A DNA stretch of 64,000 nt from Terramyces sp. JEL0728 (lineage: Eukaryota; Chytridiomycota; Chytridiomycetes; Rhizophydiales; Terramycetaceae): the NCBI GenBank assembly GCA_027603945.1, contig JADIIU010000020.1, positions 1-64,000 of the forward strand. The letters are read 5' to 3'. Both the position numbers and the translations under genes were made by a program. Each line of letters starts with the position of its first letter. The stretch's first letter is position 1. Below, one piece after another: positions 33,760 to 42,912 of this stretch. The notes beneath the pieces are model-generated. The model was not told the DNA's origin, ran no database searches, and worked only from the letters and a program-made list of their open reading frames with translations.

Positions 33760-35688
33760 ATGCAGAATCCCTTGGATGAAAACTTTATTAATCAGGTGCT
33801 TAATAAACCAGAGAGGTTTTTAAAAGCCTCGCAAGACCCAGAACTCGTCAATTCTTACTTGGAAGCAGTTCAATTTCTATACAAGAAAGGTATTTCTTTG
33901 CTCACTTAGCCAAATCATTCGACACTCAAAACCTAAGTTTTTTGCCAGAAATCACTACTGAAGGCTTTGATACTAACCAAATTTGGGAACAGGTAAAGAT
34001 ACTCAACGAACCTGCACTAGAGTACTTTGACAAAGCTTTTGAAGGAGCTGAATTCAAAGAGGAATTGCAAGATGAATCAGACAGAGAAAGTGAAAATGAG
34101 TACGATGCAATGTTGGAAGGAGATAGTGAACAATCAGAAGATGAAAAATTCGACAATGGACCAGAACTGGAAGAATATGGAGGCGAAATGGACGAGGATG
34201 AAGATACCGAAGCTGATGGAGAATTAGAAGAGTACGAGGAGCCATTAGAAGATGAGGACGAAAAACCAAAACCCAAACGAAAACAAAGTGAAATTGACGA
34301 TGAATTCTTTTCATTGGAAGAAATGGAAAGATTTGCAGACCTTAGCGAAGCTAGGGATAATAAATTGGCCGCATTGTATGAAAAGAAACTAAAAGGCGAA
34401 GATATTGAGGATGAATTGGACGATGACGATGAAATGTTCACAATCGGCAAAGGTAATTGTAGCGTGACAATAGATATGGCCGAGGGTGTGTTTGATTATG
34501 ATGAAGAAGATGACGATGATAATGCAAATGGTTAGCTAACATTAACAATTAGATGTCAAATACTCTGACTTTTTTGAAGCCCCAGAAAAAACAAAAACAG
34601 GCAGAAAAAATTGGAGGGATGATATGGAACCAACAGAAGATGAGATTGCTGAAAGCTCAGAGTTTGACAAAATTGAAGAGTTGGAAAGCGACGTTAAAGA
34701 GAAATCTCTGTTTGATGATGACGAGGAAGAACAATCTGAAGGGCCAGTACTTTCAACCTTTGAAAAAGAACAGTTGGCAAGACAAACCGAAATTGAAATG
34801 TTTGAAGCTGAAAACATGGCTGTAAAAGACTGGACACTCCGGGGAGAAGTATCTTCCAAAACAAGACCTGTCAATTCTCTGCTGGAAGAAGATTTGGATG
34901 TTGATATTGCAGTTAAACCTGTGCCGGTGATTACAGAAGAAACTACCAAAACATTGGCTGATATGATTATACAAAGGATCAAGGACATGGCTTTTGATGA
35001 TGTAGTTAGAAAAGCTCCGCCAAAGGATTCTGTGTACGACCCAAACAGAAGGTGGGAATTGGATGATCAAAAGAACCAAAAATCTTTGGCTGACATTTAT
35101 GAAGAAGAATACCAAAGACAAACTTCTAAAACAGAAATCAAAACTGCCAAAGATTTAGAAGTCGAAAAACACCATCAAGAGATTGACGAGCTATTTAACA
35201 ATCTATCTCAACAATTAGATGCGCTTTCCAACTGGCACTTTACTCCAAAGGCTGCAGAGTTGGAATTGGTCGTTGTTCCAAATGCATCAGTTCCAGCCAT
35301 TTCAATGGAAGAAGTCATCCCTGCAAGTGTTTCCACCGCAAAGCTTGCTGTGCCTCAAGAAGTATATGATGGAAAGGTGGGCAAGTCTCAAGCAGAATTG
35401 GATGCAGCAGACAAAAAGAAACTGCGAGTCAGGGCAAAGAGAAAGATTGCCAATGAAAAGCGGGAGAGAGAAAGAGCCAAGAAATTGGTAAAGACATCTG
35501 AAGGGCTGCAATCTAACATCACCAAAGCTAACGCAATGAAACAACTCATGAAGCAAGATAATGTTACACTTGTGGTAGATCCAAGAAACAAGAAGCAATT
35601 CTCCAAAGGAAATGCAAATGTCATTGACAAGGGAGGAAAAATTACCAAGGAAAAGGTATCCCACCGGCCAGAAATGTTGAAATTATAA
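33760..35688 (+). CDS. MPP10: U3 snoRNP protein MPP10
   Basis: Component of the small-subunit processome, needed for early 18S rRNA processing with Imp3/Imp4. Introns at 33890-33909 and 34531-34552 are required. A third candidate at 34453-34473 (21 nt, GT-AG, branch GTGAC) contains no stop and keeps the frame, so the protein is 628 or 621 aa. Features: short helical N-terminus, long acidic stretches (EDEDTEADGELEEYEE), YSDFFEAP, DPNRRWELDDQKNQKSLADI, NWHFTPK, and a basic coiled C-terminus (KKLRVRAKRKIANEKRER). These match Mpp10 in order. The start ATG follows a T-rich tract. Confidence 0.9.
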
Positions 35689-35740
35689 ATCAATATTAAT
35701 TTACATTTTTTTACATTTTACTTGCAATTCGAAATCTCAA

Positions 35741-36290
35741 ATGACCAGCAGACCAGTCGGAGGAGTAGATTACTTTCCCTCCCTCCCTGAAAATAAAAAA
35801 GTTCGCGCAGATAAAAGAGCATTTGCTGGTACCGATGGATTAATTAGATTTGATGATGTTTGAGGCTCGATTACAGGGGAACATGCAACGAGTAGAAAGG
35901 AAACGGACGATATGCCAATGTAACCATAAATAACCATAGTACTTCTTGCGGGATGGTTAATGGCGCTTGTATTTTTCTCATATCAAGTCTGGCACAGCTC
36001 GACAAAAGAAGGAAATTCGTTACACATGTTTGGGTTGTTAGTATCGATTTCAATTGGACTAACACTGCTTGCAACTGGTACATTTCAGCACAATCTATGG
36101 AGTTCGCATAGGTAAATCGTTGGTAACGAGATTTGTACATAGATGCAATACAACGTTAAAGCCATTCAATTTGGCCTTGAATACTAAAACCACAGAGTTG
36201 TACTTTTTGGAAAAGATACCCAGAGGCTTTCGAGATGCTTTCAAGGAGTATAGAGATGAATATAGAACTAGGAATAAAAAGGATCAATAA
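35741..36290 (+). CDS. Two-transmembrane protein of unknown function
   Basis: 163 aa assembled from four exons, introns 35858-35876, 35920-35939 and 36112-36130 (19, 20, 19 nt). N-terminal MTSRPVGGVDYFPSLPE is polar. Two hydrophobic helices follow (LLLAGWLMALVFFSYQVW and MFGLLVSISIGLTLLATG) with a short loop between. The C-terminus is basic and charged (FRDAFKEYRDEYRTRNK). Size and layout suit a mitochondrial or ER small membrane protein, but I do not recognise it. The stop overlaps TAATAAA. The exons are small, so the model depends on the introns being real; the frame is consistent throughout. Confidence 0.72.
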
Positions 36291-36615
36291 TAAATATCTA
36301 CGTATGTCTGCAGCTTGTTATCAATACTGGCTAGTTTCATCAATCGCTGAATTCTTTTGGTAAACGTATTATCCATTTGTGCTGAATTGGGTCAAGTCAG
36401 GGAGCGTCCGCAGATGTAATCATCATTACCATATCAATGAATATTGATGCAGCTAGCTTCCAGTTCCTATTTGAGCACCACTTGCGAGGTTTGCTGCTTT
36501 GTTTGTTGCCCGTTGCGATTTTATGAAAAGTGCAAGAATGCCCAAGAATTGAAATCAATATCCTGATTTGGTCGCATGAACGAGGTCTGGAAGCCTCAAA
36601 GTTCAACTTGACCCA
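36291..36615. promoter_or_regulatory. Intergenic region upstream of the 7-TM gene
   Basis: 325 bp between the 2-TM gene and the 7-TM gene. Both strands were read; a minus-strand ORF at 36397-36606 has no gene-like features. No TATA-like box close to the ATG, tRNA or repeat is evident. Confidence 0.35.
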
Positions 36616-37523
36616 ATGAACAGCAAGTACATTATAGACAAGGGGATTTCAATTGACGGAACTGGACACCCCAACCTCGACACCGGTTCGTCATTGGGAT
36701 TATTTGCCATGGTCGTAATGGGGACTTATTTCCTGCTAACTACTCTAATGATTAGCTTGGCTTGGTTTGGTTGGATAGGTATTACCAGCATGAAAACCAA
36801 CGCCTACTTGATTGCAGTGCTAGTGCTGTTTTTCATCTGGCAAATCTTGAACGCACTGCTAAACTCAAATTTTTGTACCGCATTCATATACTGGTTTACA
36901 AATATCTTGGGGTCGGCTATTCTATTGGCTATGCTGCTGGGACAGATGGAAATCTTGAAAGCCTTTTCGCCAATGTCAAGGTACCTGAAGAAACCATTCA
37001 TTGTAAAGATGATGTACGGCGCTATTGTTATTTACATTGTACTCTTGGGGCCGTACTGGGCACTGCTATCTAGCTTGGGACAGCCTCCAAAGGCCGCTAT
37101 TTTAAAGTATGCGACTCCGGGGCTAACACTATTTGGCTTAGTCACCGTAGCGTTTGAAACATTTAATGCTACGTATGTTGCTTCAAAACTATTGGAGCAT
37201 CAGCGTCTGAATTGCCAACTAAACAGACAGAGTATCCACGCAGTAGCTACCAGGAATTTGATTACGTTGGTGATTGTGGATATTTGCTTCATCTGGCTCG
37301 GAGTAATTCTATTTGCCATTTCTCCTTCAATTGGCGGCAGCATTGAAGTAAGCGTAAGTACAATTTCTGCAACGATTGGTCTTGGACACTGTTTGGCAGG
37401 TAAGCTTGGATTGACATAGTCGCGCTAAATTTCAAATTGATCAGATTGCTGAATCTTAAATCTACTAGTCATGGTTCTAAAGGAGCTGGTAGCAAAAACG
37501 GCCGAACTCCTGTATCAGCCTAA
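36616..37523 (+). CDS. Seven-transmembrane protein, GPCR-like
   Basis: 295 aa from two exons, with a 20-nt intron at 37400-37419. Seven hydrophobic segments can be traced, beginning GLFAMVVMGTYFLLTTLMIS and AYLIAVLVLFFIWQILNALL and ending near SVSTISATIGLGHCLAG. The N-terminus is short and polar with no signal peptide, and the C-terminal tail is short and basic (KSTSHGSKGAGSKNGR). No DRY or NPxxY motif is seen, so this is not a class A receptor. It may be a lineage-specific receptor or transporter-like protein. Ligand and coupling unknown. Confidence 0.72.
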
Positions 37524-37647
37524 TATATTTTTGTTTTTCTCATGCTCAGACCGACACCAGGAAATCAGTTAACATTGGTGACAGGTTTCTCGGATTATCC
37601 CACTCGCAAATTTAATACCAGGATGGATAATGATACAGTGTTTATTT

Positions 37648-38319
37648 CTACAAGTCTAGTTTTTCCAATGGTAATAAGTTATTCAAAATTTCATCAATGC
37701 CCTTGCAATCAAGAGGAGTGTCGCTAGGATCGTGCTGGCTGTTATACTTTTTGATTGTAATGCATGCTTCGCGATCGTTCCACCAGCATTCTGCGTTCCA
37801 ACCGCGTGTTGATAAAACAAACTCTTCTGCAAATTCTTTGCCAATTGACAAGCATCCCGCCAAGATGCAGTCAATGTAGCTTTGTGGTATAGGGCAATTG
37901 GGAGTAGGTATATGTTCGGTATGGCTATATTGTTGCGAAGTTGTAGAGTAATTTTTCACTTTGGGGTTGAGGGTTTCGTAGACCCAAATCTGAGCGTCTT
38001 TAGGAATATCGGTATCTACCAGAGGGATAATATCAGTGATATCAATCAAGCATCTGGCGTAATTAGCCTCCCTTTGATCCAAAATTTTTAAATCGTTTTC
38101 AGGATCAGCGATTGGAATGAGAACACCGTTAACAGTGTGGTTTTGTTTTCTTGTCACTTGTACTGCTGTGTAGTTTTTTCTTGGGCATTTATAGCCCCAC
38201 CTTCTCTCAAATCCACATACTTTTACTGGTATCACACTGGTGGCTCTCTGTAATGAGCGTTTTCTGCTGGCGGTATTAATGAGTGAGCCGTAGCCAAAGA
38301 TATATTGTTTAGTATTCAT
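37648..38319 (-). CDS. Gamma-glutamylcyclotransferase-like (GGCT/AIG2 fold) protein 1
   Basis: 223 aa, intronless. The N-terminal YIFGYGSLI is the GGCT-family substrate-binding loop. A catalytic-type Glu is probably the one in LDQREANYAR. Further conserved blocks shared with the gene at 39419 are RRWGYKCPRKNYTAVQV, PIPQSYIDC and CLSIG. Such enzymes cyclise gamma-glutamyl compounds to 5-oxoproline, but the long C-terminal part (GWNAECWWNDREACI) is not typical of ChaC, so the substrate is uncertain. A TATA-like TATAAAAT lies about 35 bp upstream of the ATG. It forms a head-to-head pair with its paralog across about 1.1 kb. Confidence 0.82.
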   Translation of the reverse strand: MNTKQYIFGYGSLINTASRKRSLQRATSVIPVKVCGFERRWGYKCPRKNYTAVQVTRKQNHTVNGVLIPIADPENDLKILDQREANYARCLIDITDIIPLVDTDIPKDAQIWVYETLNPKVKNYSTTSQQYSHTEHIPTPNCPIPQSYIDCILAGCLSIGKEFAEEFVLSTRGWNAECWWNDREACITIKKYNSQHDPSDTPLDCKGIDEILNNLLPLEKLDL

Positions 38320-38350
38320 GTAAAATCAAGCTTCTCACAATAGGATCCGG

Positions 38351-38358
38351 ATTTTATA
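38351..38358 (-). promoter_or_regulatory. TATA box of GGCT-like gene 1
   Basis: TATAAAAT on the minus strand, about 30-40 bp before the ATG at 38319. Confidence 0.5.
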
Positions 38359-39389
38359 TCCCAAATAGACCAATCGTTCGTAAACACAATAATGGAACAA
38401 TACTGCGCCATAAAAGGCTCGATCACGCAATTTGCACCTCAGCCCGAACCCAATTGCGAGATTGATGACAAAAATCACTGCCAATCTTTGAGTTGTGTTT
38501 CATCATCATGCAGCGTATATTGGCACTCCAAGTTCTTATTCCTGACTGCTGAGTTAATTCTGTTTGCGGCAAGGATACTCAGGACATCAATGTGAACAGA
38601 AATTGTAATATTTTACCTATTTGAGCAAGCCCCAACATGCAATCAAGTGAATGTCATAAGGCAAGTAATATTGTACCATTAAGAGAAAAATGGTGTTTTC
38701 GGCACCAAGAAGCGGAGTTTCAAGCTTATTTACATTGACATTTGTGTCACCATCCCTGCAAAATAGGCTGTTTTCATTTCAGCTGCAGTAGTCCAGAACG
38801 GCCAGTGAAATGCGCTGTCCAACACGAGAGATTTACAATACAAGAATGCGGTGTTTACGATAATAATGCCAGGTTCTTGATCGCATGCGTTTCCAAACAT
38901 GCGCATAGGCTTATTAGTTACTAGTGTCGATTCAACCAGATAGCGGTCGTGCTATCAGGTAATTGCTGGGCCAGTTGTACAATCAGAGCCACGCAGTAAT
39001 CGAACGATTCTTTTCCCCGAATTACACGCTTCTAACAGTGTTCATATGGGATTCAGTGGAATATTCAGCCTTTATATCGAATTATTAATCTCAAGCTATT
39101 CCCGAGTGCTTTCAAAACCAATTGGGTTTAATTAGCGTTCATTTATGTCTTTGGCATGATGATATATCGTTATTTCATGCAAATGTCGAAATATTGTATT
39201 ATACGCGAGAAATATGGTGCAATTGGTTTTGGCGATTCCGCGCTAATAAAGATTATGGGACAGCAACCAGCCGCGAATATATACCTCGATTATACTCATG
39301 CTAGTCTCATCCCAATTGCCGTCGCGTATTTAAATTATCGAATTAATCTACTGCTTTGACTTTTGTTTATTGTATATCCACGGTACGAG

Positions 39390-39397
39390 TATAAATG
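39390..39397 (+). promoter_or_regulatory. TATA box of GGCT-like gene 2
   Basis: TATAAATG overlaps an in-frame upstream ATG at 39395, which argues that translation begins at the next ATG, 39419, 29 bp further on. Confidence 0.5.
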
Positions 39398-39418
39398 GTG
39401 CCACTTGTTTCATTTTAC

Positions 39419-40000
39419 ATGCAATATCTGTTCGGCTATGGCTCTTTAATCAACAAAGAATCAAGAAAGAAATCGATAAAATCAAGTACCCATATACCAG
39501 TGCGAATAAAAGGCTTACAGCGATCCTGGGGTTACTCCTGCCCCAAAAAACACTATACAGCAGTCCAAGTTTCAAAAAACGCAAATTCAAATACCAACGG
39601 CGTGCTGATACCTTTGCACAATCCTACTCAAGATCTGGTGATTCTAGATGAACGCGAAATGCACTATACTAGAACTAGAGTAGCCTTACAAGACGTGTAT
39701 CACTATTTCACTAACGAGATATTAAACCTTCCGCCCGATACCATTATCTGGGTTTACGAAGCAAGTCAAAAACAGACCGTAGATTTGCCAATACCGCAGA
39801 GTTACATCGATTGTTGCTTGACCGGGTGCTTGTCCATTGGTGTTGACTTTGCCAAAGAGTTTATTGCAAGCACTAAGGGCTGGGCTTTATTCCCATTGAT
39901 GTTTGACAGGTTTCACGAAAACCAAAAGATAAAGGAAAAGATTCCAGTGCAGCTGTTTATGGTTGTGGATCAATTATTGATTGAACATTTAATTATTTAA
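39419..40000 (+). CDS. Gamma-glutamylcyclotransferase-like (GGCT/AIG2 fold) protein 2
   Basis: 193 aa, intronless. It begins MQYLFGYGSLI, matching the start of its paralog at 37648. Shared blocks: RSWGYSCPKKHYTAVQV, NGVLIP, LDEREMHYTR (probable catalytic Glu), PIPQSYIDCCLTGCLSIG and ASTKGW. After that point the two diverge completely: this copy lacks the paralog's WWNDREACI segment and ends with an unrelated helical tail. The frame extends upstream to an ATG at 39395, but that overlaps a TATA box. The stop overlaps TAATAAA. Confidence 0.82.
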   Translation: MQYLFGYGSLINKESRKKSIKSSTHIPVRIKGLQRSWGYSCPKKHYTAVQVSKNANSNTNGVLIPLHNPTQDLVILDEREMHYTRTRVALQDVYHYFTNEILNLPPDTIIWVYEASQKQTVDLPIPQSYIDCCLTGCLSIGVDFAKEFIASTKGWALFPLMFDRFHENQKIKEKIPVQLFMVVDQLLIEHLII

Positions 40001-40174
40001 TAAAAATTGATTCTTTTGGATTACCCGGGAATTTCGCCAGTTACAAGTTGGTCTTCATACTACGATGAGATGGATACCTCAATTGCGATTAGTAAGGAGT
40101 GTAGATGCACAAACTGTTTCCTATCCAAAATAGGCTCTGAATTTCGATCTGAAAAAGTTTAACAATTTTGTAAA

Positions 40175-40450
40175 ATGGGAGTAACCAAAGAATCACTTGA
40201 AACAGCATTAAAAGAAAAGCTAGGAGCAACTCATGTAGAAGCAGTAGATATGTCAGATGGATGCGGACAGAACTTTGAAGTAATCGTAGTCTCTCCCCAA
40301 TTCGAAGGCAAATCAGTCCTACAAAAACATCGCATGGTGAACGATGCAGTAAAAGATCAAGTCAGTCAACTGCATGCATTCTCTCAAGTAATTCATATAC
40401 TAATTTAGAAAACTTTTACCCCAGAGAAATGGAATGCAGCTAATAAATAA
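40175..40450 (+). CDS. BOL2: BolA-like protein (BolA2/Fra2 type)
   Basis: 84 aa from two exons, with a 21-nt intron at 40388-40408. BolA proteins partner with monothiol glutaredoxins to carry [2Fe-2S] clusters and regulate iron. The sequence shows DGCGQNFEVIVVS and KHRMVNDAV. The invariant His is in QLHAFSQ, spliced directly to KTFTPEKWN, a classic BolA2 ending. The Cys in DGCG is the cytosolic type's extra ligand, and no mitochondrial presequence is seen, so the cytosolic/nuclear Fra2 orthologue is favoured. The stop codon abuts a convergent 33-codon ORF with no gap. Confidence 0.9.
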
Positions 40451-40552
40451 TTATTTTTTTATTCTGAAATCTGGCTTCATTAGTTTATCTGCTAGCAGTC
40501 CTCCTACAAACATTCCGCACACTGTAGCTGTAAATGCATAGAATCTATTCAT
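40451..40552 (-). CDS. Possible 33-aa membrane microprotein
   Basis: A 33-codon ORF with one hydrophobic segment (FTATVCGMFVGGLLADKLM) and a basic C-terminal tail (KPDFRIKK), the usual shape of tiny mitochondrial inner-membrane proteins. It occupies almost the whole gap between BolA and COQ7, and its stop touches the BolA stop. The downstream sequence contains ATTTATT, equivalent to an AATAAA-type signal on the other strand. No homologue is recognised. It may be a real small subunit or a chance ORF. Confidence 0.4.
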   Translation of the reverse strand: MNRFYAFTATVCGMFVGGLLADKLMKPDFRIKK

Positions 40553-40700
40553 TCAAAATTTTTTGGGAGAAATTTTAATTGGTGAAATTATCTCTCATCA
40601 TGGTTGCCTCCAGCACTTTTTTCCAATTCTTGATCCCGGTCGTTCCTATTGATAATTCGGAATTGTTCCTTCTATCATCGGAATCTTTTTCCTTTTTTAA

Positions 40701-41264
40701 ATGTCGGCAATCAAGAATCAAATCAGCAAACTGACTCCAAAACAGCTTCAATTAATTCAATCCATGCTTCGAGTAGACCATGCAGGAGAAATAGGAGCAA
40801 ACTGGATTTACAAGGGACAGCACAATTTCATTAAAGACAAAGAATCCAAAGATAAAATCAGAGAAATGTGGAATCAAGAAAAACACCATTTAAAAGTATT
40901 TGACGAAATACTAGCGAATACTAAGACGAGACCTTCTCTACTGCGACCATTTTGGGAATTGGCTGGGTATACGTTGGGGTCGGTTACGGCAATGATGGGA
41001 AAAGAAGCTGCGATGGCATGTACAGAAGCTGTTGAAACTGTTATTGGACAGCATTATAACGACCAGATCAGAAAATTGTATGGCAGTGAAGACCCGGAGA
41101 TCCAAAAATTGCTTGAAGTGCTAAAAGAATTTAGGGATGATGAGTTGGAGCATTTAGATACCGCTATTCAGATGGATAGTAAGAAAGCGCCTTTTTATGA
41201 TGCGCTTAGTGGGGTGATTCAAGTTGGATGCAAGACTGCCATTAAAATTGCAGAAAAAATATAA
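40701..41264 (+). CDS. COQ7: 5-demethoxyubiquinone hydroxylase COQ7
   Basis: Di-iron monooxygenase that hydroxylates demethoxyubiquinone in the penultimate step of ubiquinone synthesis, on the inner face of the mitochondrial inner membrane. 187 aa, intronless. Iron ligands are visible in MLRVDHAGEIGA, WNQEKHHL, ACTEAVETVIGQHY and RDDELEHLDTA, i.e. the paired Glu and ExxH motifs of the family. The N-terminus is short, with no long presequence, so import may use the first helix (KNQISKLTPKQLQLIQ). Ubiquinone need fits with NDUFS4 and PET100 elsewhere in the window. Confidence 0.95.
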   Translation: MSAIKNQISKLTPKQLQLIQSMLRVDHAGEIGANWIYKGQHNFIKDKESKDKIREMWNQEKHHLKVFDEILANTKTRPSLLRPFWELAGYTLGSVTAMMGKEAAMACTEAVETVIGQHYNDQIRKLYGSEDPEIQKLLEVLKEFRDDELEHLDTAIQMDSKKAPFYDALSGVIQVGCKTAIKIAEKI

Positions 41265-41391
41265 TATGTTCAAAGTTAGCTTTTCTATTCCTGATATGAC
41301 TAGCATACCAGTTAATGTATTGAGATTGCAACCGTTGTGCGGCTTTGTTCTACAAGATAATAGAATCGTAACCCAGTAATAAAATATCCAT

Positions 41392-41628
41392 TTATTGCTT
41401 ATTCTTGTAAAATTCTTTAATCAATTCCGTCTTTTCTCTGACCTCATCAAAATTCTGTGGTATTTTATACAGGTTCTTTCTTTCATTTTCAATATCCTGT
41501 TTGACTAGATCTAGTGACGACGGCAAGCGAGACAAGATTTCCGGTTCGTTGAAAAGAAACAGTGTTGCAATTGGAAACATTATGTAAATACCAAATTTAG
41601 TTACTTCAACTGGAATTTTTAGACGCAT
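41392..41628 (-). CDS. PET100: Cytochrome c oxidase assembly factor PET100
   Basis: 78 aa, single exon. One N-terminal hydrophobic helix preceded by basic residues (MRLKIPVEVTKFGIYIMFPIATLFLF) and a charged, helical C-terminal part (IENERKNLYKIPQNFDEVRE). The KFGIY-FP pattern just after the start and the short soluble tail match the Pet100 family of inner-membrane proteins that help assemble cytochrome c oxidase. The family is short and divergent, so the call rests on pattern and size. It converges with COQ7, about 130 bp apart. Confidence 0.75.
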   Translation of the reverse strand: MRLKIPVEVTKFGIYIMFPIATLFLFNEPEILSRLPSSLDLVKQDIENERKNLYKIPQNFDEVREKTELIKEFYKNKQ

Positions 41629-41787
41629 TTTGAAAAATAGGAAAAAATTGATTTTGATTTTGATTGATGATGCCTTTCAAAGACGGTTAATTTTGATTGA
41701 TGTTGTCAAAGACGGTTAATTATTTCGATGATAATTTATCCAACATGGTTTAAACCTCTGCTCCGATTTTTTTCTTTTTTCTTGCAA

Positions 41788-42684
41788 ATGACACTCAGTT
41801 CAAATTTACCACCTGCTGAATTCACTGAAGAGCAGTACACTAAATTTGAAAATATTTTACTAAACGAAAAAGAACAATTAGCAAAGAGATTCAGGGCACT
41901 GTTTTCTCTCAAAGCAACCAAAAGCGACAGAGCAGTGGAAATTATTTCAAAGTGTTTCAAAGACACTTCATGCTTGCTAAAACATGAATTGGCATATGTG
42001 CTTGGACAGATGGAAAACAAGAGCGCTATTCCAGTATTGTTTCGAGTACTTGGCGATTTGGATGAAAACGCAATGGTTAGACATGAAGCTGGTGAAGCCA
42101 TTGGGGCAATTGGAGATATCTCAACGTTGGGTGAATTAGCCAAGTACCAGAATGATATGTTCCAAGTAGTCAGAGAAACCGTCGAATTGGCAATCGATAA
42201 TATTCAGTTTGATTTATCCAATTATCGAAATGAATATCCAACAATTGATCCTGCTCCTGCCTTGGACAATAATGATATTGCAGAATTGGAATCCATCCTA
42301 TTAGACACCTCACTACCGCTATTCTACAGATACAGAGCAATGTTTTCACTAAGGAATATCAACTCTCCGGAATCAGTTGCAATCTTGGCAAAAGGATTCT
42401 ATGACAACTCTGCTCTATTTAGACACGAAATTGCCTACATTTTTGGCCAAATGTGTCACTTGGACTCAATTGAACCATTAAAGCAAGTGCTTGAAAATAC
42501 TAGTGAATTGTCAATGGTTAGACACGAAGCTGCAGAAGCACTTGGAAGTATTGCTACTCAAGAATGCTTTGATTGTTTACAAAAGTACAAGGAAGACAGG
42601 GATAGGACTGTAAGGGAAAGCTGCATTGTTGGGTTGGATATGTATGAATATGAAAACAGCGGGCAATTTAACTTTATCCAATAA
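41788..42684 (+). CDS. DOHH: Deoxyhypusine hydroxylase
   Basis: HEAT-repeat di-iron monooxygenase that completes hypusine formation on eIF5A. 298 aa, intronless. Four His-Glu ligand motifs occur in two symmetrical halves: LLKHELAYVLGQM and MVRHEAGEAIGAIG, then LFRHEIAYIFGQM and MVRHEAAEALGSI. The linker between halves (about residues 140-175) is typical. MTLSSNLPPAEF is used as the start; a frame extension to an ATG at 41728 would add hydrophobic residues not seen in the family. The stop lies inside AATAAA. Confidence 0.95.
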   Translation: MTLSSNLPPAEFTEEQYTKFENILLNEKEQLAKRFRALFSLKATKSDRAVEIISKCFKDTSCLLKHELAYVLGQMENKSAIPVLFRVLGDLDENAMVRHEAGEAIGAIGDISTLGELAKYQNDMFQVVRETVELAIDNIQFDLSNYRNEYPTIDPAPALDNNDIAELESILLDTSLPLFYRYRAMFSLRNINSPESVAILAKGFYDNSALFRHEIAYIFGQMCHLDSIEPLKQVLENTSELSMVRHEAAEALGSIATQECFDCLQKYKEDRDRTVRESCIVGLDMYEYENSGQFNFIQ

Positions 42685-42912
42685 ATTATATTTATCTCGT
42701 TTTGTTTCTGGAAAGTCTGTAACCAGTCCTGCTTAGCTGTCCAGGTTGCGGCTAACTGCTTGTATTACAGCGTTTGATTCACGCAGCAAAATTTATCAAG
42801 CGCTCAAAGTTATCATTAAAAACCTAATGAGAATTCTGTATAACCCTATTTTCGCACAAGTTTGTCTCTATTTTCTGAATTGCAAGATCAATTGTTTTTC
42901 CAAATCGAAAAA

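Larger units (their letters stand above)
38320..39418. other. 1.1-kb intergenic region between divergent GGCT-like paralogs
   Basis: The longest gene-poor stretch in the window. It contains TATA-like boxes near both gene starts (38351-38358 and 39390-39397). A 67-codon ORF at 38392-38595 (MEQYCAIKGS start, Cys/Ser-rich) has no other support. I see no tRNA-like T-loop, tandem repeat or transposon remnant. Confidence 0.4.

Noticed and set aside
33926..34450. 174-codon Ser-rich minus-strand ORF
   Set aside because: It is the reverse complement of the acidic GAA/GAT-rich part of MPP10, which automatically reads as poly-Ser.
38392..38595. 67-codon ORF between the GGCT-like genes
   Set aside because: No signal, domain or nearby polyadenylation site; compatible with chance in AT-rich sequence. 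Mentioned only in the intergenic entry.
38960..39015. Possible tRNA (sequence near ATCGAACGATTC)
   Set aside because: The T-loop consensus (GGTTCGAATCC or its complement) is not met and no acceptor stem pairs with it.
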